Source of the DNA: an uncultured Anaerolineaceae bacterium | GTDB taxonomy: Bacteria > Chloroflexota > Anaerolineae > Anaerolineales > Anaerolineaceae | Reading direction: 5' to 3' | DNA length: 5,665 nt | Assembly: GCA_937894825.1 (NCBI GenBank) | Contig: CALCQT010000338.1 | Location: 1 to 5,665 of the forward strand | Shown here: positions 1 through 5,665 of the stretch, piece by piece | How positions within the stretch are numbered: position 1 is the first letter of the stretch | Layout: every line of letters begins with the position of its first letter | The notes under the pieces: model-generated | Seen by the model: the letters and a program-made list of their open reading frames with translations, nothing else | Database searches by the model: none | Told to the model about the DNA's origin: nothing | Position numbers and translations under genes: made by a program

Positions 1-35
1 CTACACTCTTTCCCTACACGACGCTCTTCCGATCT
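1..35 (+). other. Illumina TruSeq adapter remnant (not genomic)
   Basis: These 35 bases match the 3' end of the TruSeq universal adapter, including the diagnostic run CGACGCTCTTCCGATCT that ends at base 35. Genomic sequence therefore begins at about base 36. In the frame of the downstream gene the adapter is open and translates to LHSFPTRRSSDL, a familiar adapter-derived contaminant peptide. A gene caller could add it to the protease as a false N-terminus. The match is from memory of the adapter sequence but is essentially unmistakable. Confidence 0.97.
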
Positions 36-36
36 A

Positions 37-1860
37 CGAACGATTGCGATGGAAGAAACACTGGCTGAAGTCGCGATTCAACCGGCTGATCATGCCGCAA
101 TCGCACTGCGTTTTGGCAAGATTGATTCGATCGTGCTTCCGGTTCCGGCGCGTCCTATTTGGCAAGTCGGTGCGGAACGGACTTTCTTTGTGATTAATTC
201 ATCCGAACAGGCTACCTTGCAGACGGATGCCGCGCTGGTCTTTCTTGGCGATCACCTGGCTGCCTGGGTGGAAAAGGAATTCAGTGGGGCGCTTCATGAC
301 GATTTCTACGCCGAACTGAGACTGTTCGACAGTGAAATCTATCCTTTTTTGAGGGCGGTTCTTGGCAGCGAGCCAAACCCGGGGATTGATAACGATCCGC
401 TGGTTCATGTTCTGTTCAGTGAAAAAACGGGTTCCGGCATCCTGGGCTATTTCTCTTCACGGGACGCCGAGAGTGCGCTGATAACGCCTTTTTCCAATCA
501 GATGGATATGTTTATTTTGAATACATCTTTGCTGACAGGGGATCTGCGCCATATCTCCAATACGCTTTCCCATGAATTTCAGCACATGATTCATTTTGCG
601 CATGACCGAAATGAAAGTTCGATTGTGGATGAGGGACTTTCCGGATTGACTGAACACTTGATTGATAACCGGATCAACACGGCTTACGAGCGGATTTACC
701 TCTCCAATCCTGATAAATCCATGACAAACTGGCCGGGTGAGGGATCGAATACACCTTATTATGGCGGCGCGTTCCTGTTTTTCAAATATCTGAGCGATCG
801 CCTGGGGCTTGACTTTTTGCAAGCGCTTATTCAGCAGCCGGAAAACGGGATGGACGGTGTCGACGCAGCTTTATCCAAATATGCGGGGAACCCGGAGGAG
901 TTGACAGCGGACACGCTGTACACCGAATGGATCACAGCAAATTTGTTGGCTGCCATCGGCCGTCCGGATGAAAAATATGGCTACAAGGACTATTCGCTGC
1001 CGGAAAAGGGCGAGAATTTGTTAATCCAGTCGCTTTCCTGTGACGGAGAAATTCGTGAAAGCGAAACCATGCAGTACGGGGTTGATTATTACCGGCTGGC
1101 TTGCCTGGATGGACGGTATGAAGTCCGCTTTCGCGGTGATCCGACAGCGTCGGTGGTCCGGCAGGACCCGCTTTCCGGCGACACCTCCTGGTGGAGCAAC
1201 GCCGTCACGAATTCAGAGACCAGCCTGATGCGCCGTTTTGATTTCAGTACGATCAAGAGCGGTCCGATTATCCTGACTTATGACATTGCTTATGAATTGG
1301 AGCCCGGCTTCGATTTCCTCTACCTTTCGTGGTCAACGGATGGCAATCGTTGGGAAAACTTACGAACTGAATACGGCACGGATCAGAATGATTCCGGCTT
1401 TAATTTGGGTTGGGGCTATACCGGTTCCAGCGGCGGCGTTGTTCACGAGAAGGTGGACTTGTCTTCATTCGCGGGAGAACGGGTATTCCTCCGTTTTGAT
1501 TATCTGACCGACCAGGCAGTTGTTCAGGATGGCGCATTGATTGATAATATCCGCATCGAAGCAATCGGTTTTTTTGATGATGCTGAAAGTGAAGCGGCCG
1601 GTTGGGACAATTCCGGTTTTGTCCGGCTGTTCAACGAAATTCCACTGGATTTTGTTCTGACGTATGCGCTGAATTCAGTCGAAGCGGATACTTCTCCGGC
1701 TGTTGAATTTTCAGTTTTGGAAAATGGTGAGCAGGCGCTTTTTCAGTGTGATTTTAACAAAAATCCCCATCAGGAATGTCTGTGGGGAATCAGCGCGGTA
1801 AATCGTTACTCCCGCGCTGATGGGTTATATCGGGTCGAAGTTTTACGGACTGATAACTAA
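37..1860 (+). CDS. Exported zinc metalloprotease-like protein with InhA-type C-terminal domain, 5' partial
   Basis: This is probably a secreted zinc peptidase acting outside the cell. Numbered from the ATG at 49, HEFQH (175-179, bases 571-585) is a HExxH zinc site. DEGLSGLTEHL (194-204) supplies a likely third ligand, E195, the gluzincin-style arrangement seen in hyicolysin-like M30 peptidases. Residues about 378-503 resemble the MAM-like C-terminal domain of immune inhibitor A: WW, then a beta-rich stretch with LSWSTDGNRW, GYTGSSGG and a closing GALIDNIRI. The last 100 residues are beta-rich with a Cys pair (567, 577). The frame stays open leftward into the adapter. There is no signal peptide and no Shine-Dalgarno before the ATG at 49, so the true start, signal peptide and any propeptide are probably lost. 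The stop is TAA at 1858-1860. The substrate is unknown. The zinc-protease call is firm; the exact MEROPS family is not. Confidence 0.85.
   Translation, partial: RTIAMEETLAEVAIQPADHAAIALRFGKIDSIVLPVPARPIWQVGAERTFFVINSSEQATLQTDAALVFLGDHLAAWVEKEFSGALHDDFYAELRLFDSEIYPFLRAVLGSEPNPGIDNDPLVHVLFSEKTGSGILGYFSSRDAESALITPFSNQMDMFILNTSLLTGDLRHISNTLSHEFQHMIHFAHDRNESSIVDEGLSGLTEHLIDNRINTAYERIYLSNPDKSMTNWPGEGSNTPYYGGAFLFFKYLSDRLGLDFLQALIQQPENGMDGVDAALSKYAGNPEELTADTLYTEWITANLLAAIGRPDEKYGYKDYSLPEKGENLLIQSLSCDGEIRESETMQYGVDYYRLACLDGRYEVRFRGDPTASVVRQDPLSGDTSWWSNAVTNSETSLMRRFDFSTIKSGPIILTYDIAYELEPGFDFLYLSWSTDGNRWENLRTEYGTDQNDSGFNLGWGYTGSSGGVVHEKVDLSSFAGERVFLRFDYLTDQAVVQDGALIDNIRIEAIGFFDDAESEAAGWDNSGFVRLFNEIPLDFVLTYALNSVEADTSPAVEFSVLENGEQALFQCDFNKNPHQECLWGISAVNRYSRADGLYRVEVLRTDN
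1756..1788 (-). terminator. Probable rho-independent terminator for the leftward genes
   Basis: Read on the minus strand, a 6-bp stem TCCCCA (1788-1783) pairs with TGGGGA (1769-1764) across a 13-nt loop and is followed directly by TTTTT (1763-1759), then GTT. It lies about 80 nt past the stop of the YtxH-like gene, inside the last codons of the convergent protease gene. The stem is short, so it may depend on the adjacent 10-bp hairpin at 1789-1821. It is the only good terminator-like element I see for the leftward genes. Confidence 0.6.
1789..1821. repeat. Perfect 10-bp inverted repeat (hairpin) in the 3' end of the protease gene
   Basis: The arms ATCAGCGCGG (1789-1798) and CCGCGCTGAT (1812-1821) are exact reverse complements with a 13-nt loop. 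On the minus strand this GC-rich hairpin sits immediately before the terminator-like stem at 1788-1764, with no spacer. A competing pairing, CCCATCAG (1824-1817, minus strand) with CTGATGGG (1773-1766), would take bases from both hairpins. The repeat falls in the codons for ISAVNRYSRADG of the protease, so the sequence serves both coding and RNA structure. Confidence 0.7.
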
Positions 1861-1867
1861 ACGGTGC

Positions 1868-2083
1868 TTAATCTGTGCCCTGGCGTCGTTTTTCAAGATC
1901 CTTTTCCAGTTCTTCGCGGTATTCCTGCGCAGCACGATTGAACTCAACCAAAATATCCTGTGTTTTTTCCTGAATTTCATCCAACCATTCGGTTCTTTTA
2001 TCCGGCGCGAAAATGATTGTAATAATAACACCGGCGATTGTTCCCAGCGCAACGCCTGACAGAAAATTTCTGGCTTTTCCCAT
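1868..2083 (-). CDS. YtxH-like small membrane protein (71 aa)
   Basis: The N-terminal helix (about residues 8-25, LSGVALGTIAGVIITIIF) is glycine-rich. It is followed by FAPDKRTEW, which recalls the GxxxG helix plus FAPxxGxxxR pattern of YtxH (formerly 'gas vesicle protein') family proteins. A charged, probably coiled-coil cytoplasmic tail (about 32-71, rich in Glu, Lys and Gln) follows. YtxH-type proteins are linked to envelope stress in Firmicutes, but their molecular role is unclear. The start is set by a strong ribosome binding site, GGAGGT (2093-2088), 4 nt before the ATG. An in-frame extension to 2191 would need a TTG and adds a Pro/Gly-rich stretch unlike the family, so I reject it. The gene is 195 nt downstream of the PfkB-like gene and may have its own promoter. 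Its stop is 7 nt from the stop of the convergent protease gene. Confidence 0.8.
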   Translation of the reverse strand: MGKARNFLSGVALGTIAGVIITIIFAPDKRTEWLDEIQEKTQDILVEFNRAAQEYREELEKDLEKRRQGTD

Positions 2084-2278
2084 GTTTACCTCCGATATTT
2101 TTCTGTTTCGATCCGGACAAATTTCTCCCGGTACAGGTAATTTCTGTTCTCCATTTTTGTTGAACGGTCCGACAGGTCCGGATCCATACAACGAGTTAAT
2201 ATGATTGTAATCGAAAAAGGGATATTTCAGACCGGATAAGATTACTTCGGACCTTTCATTACTTTTGATATTCGTTTC
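2084..2278 (-). promoter_or_regulatory. Leader and intergenic region of the YtxH-like gene
   Basis: This is the only sizeable non-coding gap in the window. It ends in the strong GGAGGT ribosome binding site at 2093-2088. Two TCCGGA-centred sites form a separated 9-bp inverted repeat (2110-2118 and 2176-2184). On the minus strand, TACAAT (2209-2204) could be a -10 box, but no convincing -35 box lies 16-18 nt upstream of it, so the promoter is only a suggestion. A weak AAAGG/CCTTT pairing just after the PfkB-like stop is too poor to call a terminator. Confidence 0.35.
2110..2184. repeat. Separated 9-bp inverted repeat upstream of the YtxH-like gene
   Basis: GATCCGGAC (2110-2118) and GTCCGGATC (2176-2184) are exact reverse complements 57 nt apart. 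Each contains the palindrome TCCGGA, so only three further base pairs are independent evidence of pairing. They could be two operator half-sites, the foot of a leader hairpin, or chance. The pair starts 26 nt upstream of the ATG of the YtxH-like gene. Confidence 0.4.
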
Positions 2279-3301
2279 TTATAATGCAATGAGTTCTTTC
2301 TTCAGCGACTCAATCCGGGCGCTGCAGAGTCCGGGGATAACGTCCATCGAATAGTATGGCTGATTCCCTTCCGCAACGAATGAGGAGGCTACATTGCCGT
2401 AAACCAAAGCCTCCGCCGGGTCGTATGTAGCGGAAAATCCGGCAATGAACCCACCGCAAAAAGCGGCGTTGATTCCGATGCGATTAATGACTTTCGCGGG
2501 ATAAGGCGGGAGCCGATATTTTCGTTTGTGAACAGAATCGTACAGCAGATTTTCCATATTTCCTTGCTGGATGATTACCGCTTCGGCGCCCCAACCGGCG
2601 ATTTCTTCCATCATTTCCCAGACGTCGGCTGTTCGCCTGCCAAAGAATAAACTGCGGACTTTTTCTTCCGAAGAAATAAATGCGTTCAAACCTTTGGTCA
2701 GCGTTGGGATCGTTCGATAAAATGCGGGTACCATGTATCCGCCGCCAGCTTCAAGTGTCATTATCTTCTGGCCAAACTGCCTGAAATGCTGCGTTATCAG
2801 GCTGTGGGTCAGGAAATCCATTGAGCAAAAATGGATGCTGCGCGCGTCAGAATAATCCTGTGGGATCTCCCTTGCGATAATGGTTTCCCCGGTTCTTTTG
2901 GTCGGACTGTCATCCTGTTGTACGGGCGGCGTATAACCTAACAGTTGTTTGGGGAGCGTCAATTTATTGTTTGCATAATGCGCCAGCGGCTGTTGGTTTG
3001 TTTTCCCACCTGATTCGGAGAAACTGATGAAGAACCGCTGTTCGAGTGGAAGCGGAATCCTTTTGATACCGCGGGTGTCCATTCCAAAATGACGCAGTTT
3101 TTCAATCCATTCATCAGGATAGTCTTTTCCGATTCTGGCGATCAAGCCAATATTCTTTTCCCAATGCTGTAATCCGGCAGCGGTATAAAATAAATGACCG
3201 CCGGGGACATCATTCATAGCCCGCCCTCCCGGTGTAATAATAAAATCCCGAGTCAGCGTACCGACCAGAACAAACGGGAGGTACGAGTAAACAGAGGGCA
3301 T
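2279..3301 (-). CDS. PfkB/ribokinase-fold protein with degenerate catalytic motif (340 aa)
   Basis: The fold is recognisable as a PfkB family sugar kinase. VGTLTRDF (13-20) is the first strand with the usual sugar-contacting Asp. PGGHLFYTAAGL (33-44) matches the N-terminal GG signature. GLIARIGKDYPDEW (52-65), GMDTRGI (73-79) and NAFISSEEKV (206-215) sit at the expected places. The C-terminal signature, normally DTxGAGDxFxGG, reads VINRIGINAAFCGGF (271-285). The catalytic Asp is Ala279, and GAGD, which forms the anion hole, is GINA, while the rest of the motif is intact. By family knowledge this should abolish ordinary phosphotransfer, so a binding or regulatory role, or unusual chemistry, is inferred. 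A Pro/Gln/Asp-rich insert lies at about 123-150. The ATG is 3 nt after the TGA of the upstream gene and has no Shine-Dalgarno, so translation is probably coupled. The sugar or nucleoside ligand cannot be told. Confidence 0.82.
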   Translation of the reverse strand: MPSVYSYLPFVLVGTLTRDFIITPGGRAMNDVPGGHLFYTAAGLQHWEKNIGLIARIGKDYPDEWIEKLRHFGMDTRGIKRIPLPLEQRFFISFSESGGKTNQQPLAHYANNKLTLPKQLLGYTPPVQQDDSPTKRTGETIIAREIPQDYSDARSIHFCSMDFLTHSLITQHFRQFGQKIMTLEAGGGYMVPAFYRTIPTLTKGLNAFISSEEKVRSLFFGRRTADVWEMMEEIAGWGAEAVIIQQGNMENLLYDSVHKRKYRLPPYPAKVINRIGINAAFCGGFIAGFSATYDPAEALVYGNVASSFVAEGNQPYYSMDVIPGLCSARIESLKKELIAL

Positions 3302-3304
3302 AAC

Positions 3305-3493
3305 TCAGATTTGTTTTCGGAGAAAATCGAGGACGGCCAGTCCGATTTCGGCTGTTTCCTTTTCTCCCAGATGAAGCGTTTGATTTTTTGATTCGGCTTG
3401 ACGAATCCGCATCCAGGTTACGAACAATCCGCAGATCAATCCGATCCCGGCTCCGACCAATAGTGTCTTTGTTTTCCAGTTTTTATTCTGCAT
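3305..3493 (-). CDS. Small single-helix membrane protein (62 aa), function unknown
   Basis: A basic N-terminus (NKNWKTK) precedes one Gly-rich membrane helix (about residues 10-28, TLLVGAGIGLICGLFVTWM). Then come RIRQAE and a short tail ending in GLAVLDFLRKQI that could form an amphipathic helix. It resembles small conserved proteins I associate with Anaerolineae genomes, but I know of no function. The start ATG has only a weak GAGAG-like ribosome site 6 nt upstream, and that site overlaps the end of the preceding gene, whose stop is 11 nt before this start. Its own TGA lies 3 nt before the PfkB-like gene. The tight packing on both sides supports a real gene in a four-gene unit. Confidence 0.72.
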   Translation of the reverse strand: MQNKNWKTKTLLVGAGIGLICGLFVTWMRIRQAESKNQTLHLGEKETAEIGLAVLDFLRKQI

Positions 3494-3504
3494 ACGGTTC
3501 TCTC

Positions 3505-3915
3505 TTAGGATTTCGACTGCCGATCTTCTTTACCGAAGGCGTTTTTGACGGCTGTAAACCAGGATTCCACTGCGATGAACGGTTCAGCGGCTTTATCCAT
3601 GATCTCCAGAAGCATATTTTCAAGTGATGAAATTTTCTCCTGAGGTGAGCTCATAACCTCAGGAAGATCTTTCCGCCATTGTATGATTTTCTCAATTGCG
3701 AATAATAATATAAATAAGATCAGCAGATTGACGATTATTCCAATTAACAGAAGCATTGCGATGGTGTAATCCGCGAGCACTTTGGCCAGATGCGGATCTT
3801 TCAGGCAGAAATAGATCAATAATCCAGCGATGAGGGCAAACAGGATCCCGATCAGAATTGCCGGAATAATCACCTGTGTCCGGGTCTGGTTTTTATGCAA
3901 CTCTTTTTTCTCCAT
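3505..3915 (-). CDS. Two-helix membrane protein (136 aa), function unknown
   Basis: After a charged, Lys-rich N-terminus there are two strong hydrophobic helices (about residues 15-37 and 52-74) joined by a short loop, KDPHLAKVLADYT. A mostly hydrophilic C-terminal half follows (75-136) with IEKIIQWRKDLPEV and a predicted helical segment EKISSLENMLLEIMDKAAEPF. Both ends should be cytoplasmic. I do not recognise the family. The start is well supported, with GGAG at 3925-3922 placed 6 nt before the ATG. It begins 21 nt after the stop of the glycosyltransferase, which suggests cotranscription and possibly a role as a small partner of that membrane enzyme; this rests on spacing alone. Its stop is 11 nt before the 62-aa gene. 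Confidence 0.8.
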   Translation of the reverse strand: MEKKELHKNQTRTQVIIPAILIGILFALIAGLLIYFCLKDPHLAKVLADYTIAMLLLIGIIVNLLILFILLFAIEKIIQWRKDLPEVMSSPQEKISSLENMLLEIMDKAAEPFIAVESWFTAVKNAFGKEDRQSKS

Positions 3916-3936
3916 TTTTTTCTCCGATCATCCCTG

Positions 3937-5665
3937 TTATGAACCGGTTGCCAGTCGGCGTGCCAGTCTGAGCGTGCCATGAGTGGCAGCAATACAGATG
4001 GGGACTACGACGACGCAGGCATATTGTTCCCATTTCGTTCCCCACAAAAACAGGAAAATCATCCCAATAATAAACCAAACTATATAAATACGCTGCTTCC
4101 GAAAAAGCGGTGCAGCGCCGAGGCAGGCCAGCAGAAAAATCAACTCGTCACAGGAAAAAAAGAAATGCTCAGGCGCTTTCGCCAGCAGGCTCTTTTCAGC
4201 AAAGTGACCAGGCTGGTGCGCTACGGAACGTGTGACCCAGACGATTGGCTGCCAGAAAGGGTAAATATTCCCGACGGTCTCCTGATAATGATCGTGAAAG
4301 CTCAGCATCATTTTCAACCGTTCCGCGGGCTGATACCAGAGCGAAGGATTAAAGACATAAAAAGACGCCAGCGAGATGATCCCAAATGTGATCATCGTAA
4401 GCAGCCATTGCTTCCAGCGCGAGTTGTCACGAATCAGGCTTTCAAGTGCCATGAAAAGCATGGCAAAAACGATCACACAGTAGATTACTTTTGATGCGGC
4501 GGTCAGACCCAGGAAGATGGCTGATAAAATGAGCCGGCGATTCGCTTTCCATCGCTGCTGCGCTTGCCAATCGGCGAGGAATTTACTGAAGAACCAAATG
4601 CTGAGAAAAGAAAACAGCATCGGAATCGCTTCCAGCCTGGCCTGGGCGCCGTATTCCGCCGCCAGTGAATGAATCATGAGAAAAAAGCCGGTCAGCGGAT
4701 GGATCAGGTACGCGGCTGTCTGTACCAGCCAAAGACTGAAGATGGCGCTGACCAGGCGGGCGGTGAAAATTGTGTAATCTTCTTTTCCCAATCCTGCATT
4801 GTTCAGGCGGTTCCAGCCGAAACGGGCGAATGCCTCTCTTCCGTCAAGTGTCGCGGGGATGGCAAACATCAGCTTAACGAACGCGGGATGTTCGTGATTA
4901 TATACGATGGATGGGATTTCCTGCCACTTGAAGTTAAGCGCTTTTTCCGAATAGCGCAACGCCGCTCTTGAATAGGTACCTTCATCCCAACCTAAAGGAA
5001 AATTGTAAACATTCACAACCCGAATGAAAACGGTGCAGAGTGAAAGGACCGTAAAAAGGGTGGCAAATTGGCGGCTGCGCCTGCTCAGCAGCTTTTGCAG
5101 GACCAGGAGGTAGAAAAATATCAGGCAGGTCAGCGGAATGACGACCGAGAGGAGGTTGAAAAAGAAATTCAGACGCTCCATGAATGCAGCGGAAGAACCA
5201 TAATGATGCCTCACCATCAGCGAGTATGGTTCTTCAGCGGTGCGGGATAAATCAACCGTTTCGACTGCCCCGTCCCCCCAGTTAATTTCAACGGCACCCG
5301 CCTCTTCACCCGCCAAAAAAAAGAGATCGACGGTCTGACCGGTTTTCCCCTGAAACACAATTTCGGTTTCCGGGTTGTTTTCAAGCAGAATGAGTTGATC
5401 CGCCCGTCTTTCCCAACTGCCTGCAATTCTGAAGTCTGCAAAAGCGATTCCCCGGTAGCCGTTATTCATGGACAGAAAACGGATGCCGGTCGCAGTTTCC
5501 GACAGGTATACATCGCGGACCTGGATGGCGATCCGGTGCGTTTCCAGCAGAATCTCTTTTTGCGGCAAGCTCAGGTGGAAAATCGCGGTGAAGGAAACCG
5601 CAAAAATGAGCGAAAGAAGAAAATCGGCTGCCAGTTTTTTTCTCGGGATTGCGAACCGGGTTCTG
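3937..5665 (-). CDS. GT-C fold membrane glycosyltransferase (ArnT/PMT-like), 5' partial
   Basis: This is a polytopic membrane enzyme of the GT39/GT83 type, which uses a polyprenyl-phosphate-linked sugar on the outer membrane face. Residues are numbered from the TTG at 5568. NFPLGWDEGTYS (189-200) carries the Asp-Glu pair of the first catalytic loop (D195, E196; bases 4986-4981). HEHPAFVKL (225-233) matches the HPP-like motif that follows it. Later helices lie at about 268-288, 311-332, 345-375, 386-406, 473-488, 493-511 and 515-532. Unusually, residues 1-130 are a soluble beta-rich domain before the helices at 137-159 and 168-187. The TTG is not the real start: the frame is open to the window edge and encodes RTRFAIPRKK plus a membrane helix (about 5634-5574), so the gene begins outside the window. 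The acceptor and the sugar are unknown. It is the first visible gene of a minus-strand cluster. Confidence 0.9.
   Translation of the reverse strand, partial: RTRFAIPRKKLAADFLLSLIFAVSFTAIFHLSLPQKEILLETHRIAIQVRDVYLSETATGIRFLSMNNGYRGIAFADFRIAGSWERRADQLILLENNPETEIVFQGKTGQTVDLFFLAGEEAGAVEINWGDGAVETVDLSRTAEEPYSLMVRHHYGSSAAFMERLNFFFNLLSVVIPLTCLIFFYLLVLQKLLSRRSRQFATLFTVLSLCTVFIRVVNVYNFPLGWDEGTYSRAALRYSEKALNFKWQEIPSIVYNHEHPAFVKLMFAIPATLDGREAFARFGWNRLNNAGLGKEDYTIFTARLVSAIFSLWLVQTAAYLIHPLTGFFLMIHSLAAEYGAQARLEAIPMLFSFLSIWFFSKFLADWQAQQRWKANRRLILSAIFLGLTAASKVIYCVIVFAMLFMALESLIRDNSRWKQWLLTMITFGIISLASFYVFNPSLWYQPAERLKMMLSFHDHYQETVGNIYPFWQPIVWVTRSVAHQPGHFAEKSLLAKAPEHFFFSCDELIFLLACLGAAPLFRKQRIYIVWFIIGMIFLFLWGTKWEQYACVVVVPICIAATHGTLRLARRLATGS
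5179..5556 (-). other. Extracytoplasmic beta-rich domain of the glycosyltransferase
   Basis: This protein region is residues about 5-130 of the glycosyltransferase, counted from the TTG at 5568. It alternates polar and hydrophobic residues without a membrane helix and contains EINWGDGAVETVDL (94-107) followed by RHHYG (120-124). The WGDG plus HxY pattern recalls PKD-like or sugar-binding beta-sandwich modules. The basic cytoplasmic end and helix upstream (5640-5574), together with an outside catalytic DE loop after two further helices, place this domain outside the membrane. The fold assignment is inference. Confidence 0.5.

Noticed and set aside
49..51. ATG at 49 as the true start of the protease gene
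   Set aside because: There is no ribosome binding site, only 13 genomic bases upstream, the frame is open to the adapter, and the protein would lack the signal peptide expected of an exported protease.
457..822. 121-codon minus-strand open frame
   Set aside because: It is antisense to the zinc-site region of the protease, where the plus-strand protein has clear catalytic motifs.
1859..1895. Possible plus-strand terminator after the protease gene
   Set aside because: The best pairing, AAACG with CGTTT, is only 5 bp across a 23-nt loop, too weak to call despite the following T-run.
2084..2191. N-terminal extension of the YtxH-like protein to 2191
   Set aside because: It needs a TTG start, adds a Pro/Gly-rich stretch unlike the family, and ignores the strong GGAGGT site placed correctly for the ATG at 2083.
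2204..2232. Sigma-70-type promoter for the YtxH-like gene
   Set aside because: TACAAT at 2209-2204 is a fair -10 box, but the hexamers 16-17 nt upstream match TTGACA poorly, so it is mentioned only in the leader entry.
3979..4494. 171-codon plus-strand open frame
   Set aside because: It is antisense to the glycosyltransferase, rich in Arg, Lys, Gln and Pro with no recognisable domain, and the minus-strand protein there has clear membrane helices.
4669..4971. 100-codon plus-strand open frame
   Set aside because: It is antisense to the central part of the glycosyltransferase, has low-complexity composition and no motif.
1..5665. tRNA, rRNA, CRISPR array, insertion sequence or phage genes
   Set aside because: Reading both strands, I saw no tRNA-like cloverleaf, no regularly spaced repeats, no terminal repeats and no transposase, integrase or phage motifs.

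Overview
The window looks like one end of a short-read metagenomic contig from an uncultured bacterium, most plausibly Chloroflexota class Anaerolineae. This rests on recognition of protein families rather than on a marker gene. The clues are a secreted HEFQHMIHF-type zinc protease with an immune-inhibitor-A (InhA)-style C-terminal domain, a GT-C membrane glycosyltransferase followed by small membrane proteins and a PfkB-like protein, and roughly even GC. The first 35 bases are not genomic. They match the 3' end of the Illumina TruSeq universal adapter.

Layout. (1) Bases 1-35 are adapter. (2) About 37-1860 on the plus strand is a 5'-truncated gene for an exported zinc metalloprotease-like protein. 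(3) Everything else is on the minus strand and converges on it. Reading in the direction of transcription from the right edge, these are a 5'-truncated GT-C glycosyltransferase (>5665 to 3937), a 136-aa two-helix membrane protein (3915-3505), a 62-aa one-helix membrane protein (3493-3305), and a PfkB-fold protein (3301-2279) whose catalytic GAGD motif reads GINA. The gaps between these four are 21, 11 and 3 nt, so they look like one transcription unit. After a 195-nt gap comes a 71-aa YtxH-like protein (2083-1868), which ends 7 nt from the stop of the protease gene. A minus-strand hairpin followed by a T-tract lies inside the 3' end of the protease coding sequence and probably ends the leftward transcription.

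How the genes may work together. The glycosyltransferase should transfer sugar from a lipid-linked donor on the outer face of the membrane, and it carries an extra extracytoplasmic beta-rich domain between its first two helices. The two small membrane proteins and the kinase-like protein are tied to it by spacing only. Their roles are unknown, and the kinase-like protein looks catalytically dead by motif. The protease is on the opposite strand and need not be related.

I found no RNA genes, CRISPR array, insertion sequence or phage signature. I cannot show a new biological system here. The best leads are the degenerate PfkB protein in a glycosyltransferase operon, the extra outer domain of the glycosyltransferase, and the overlapping hairpins at the convergent gene ends.
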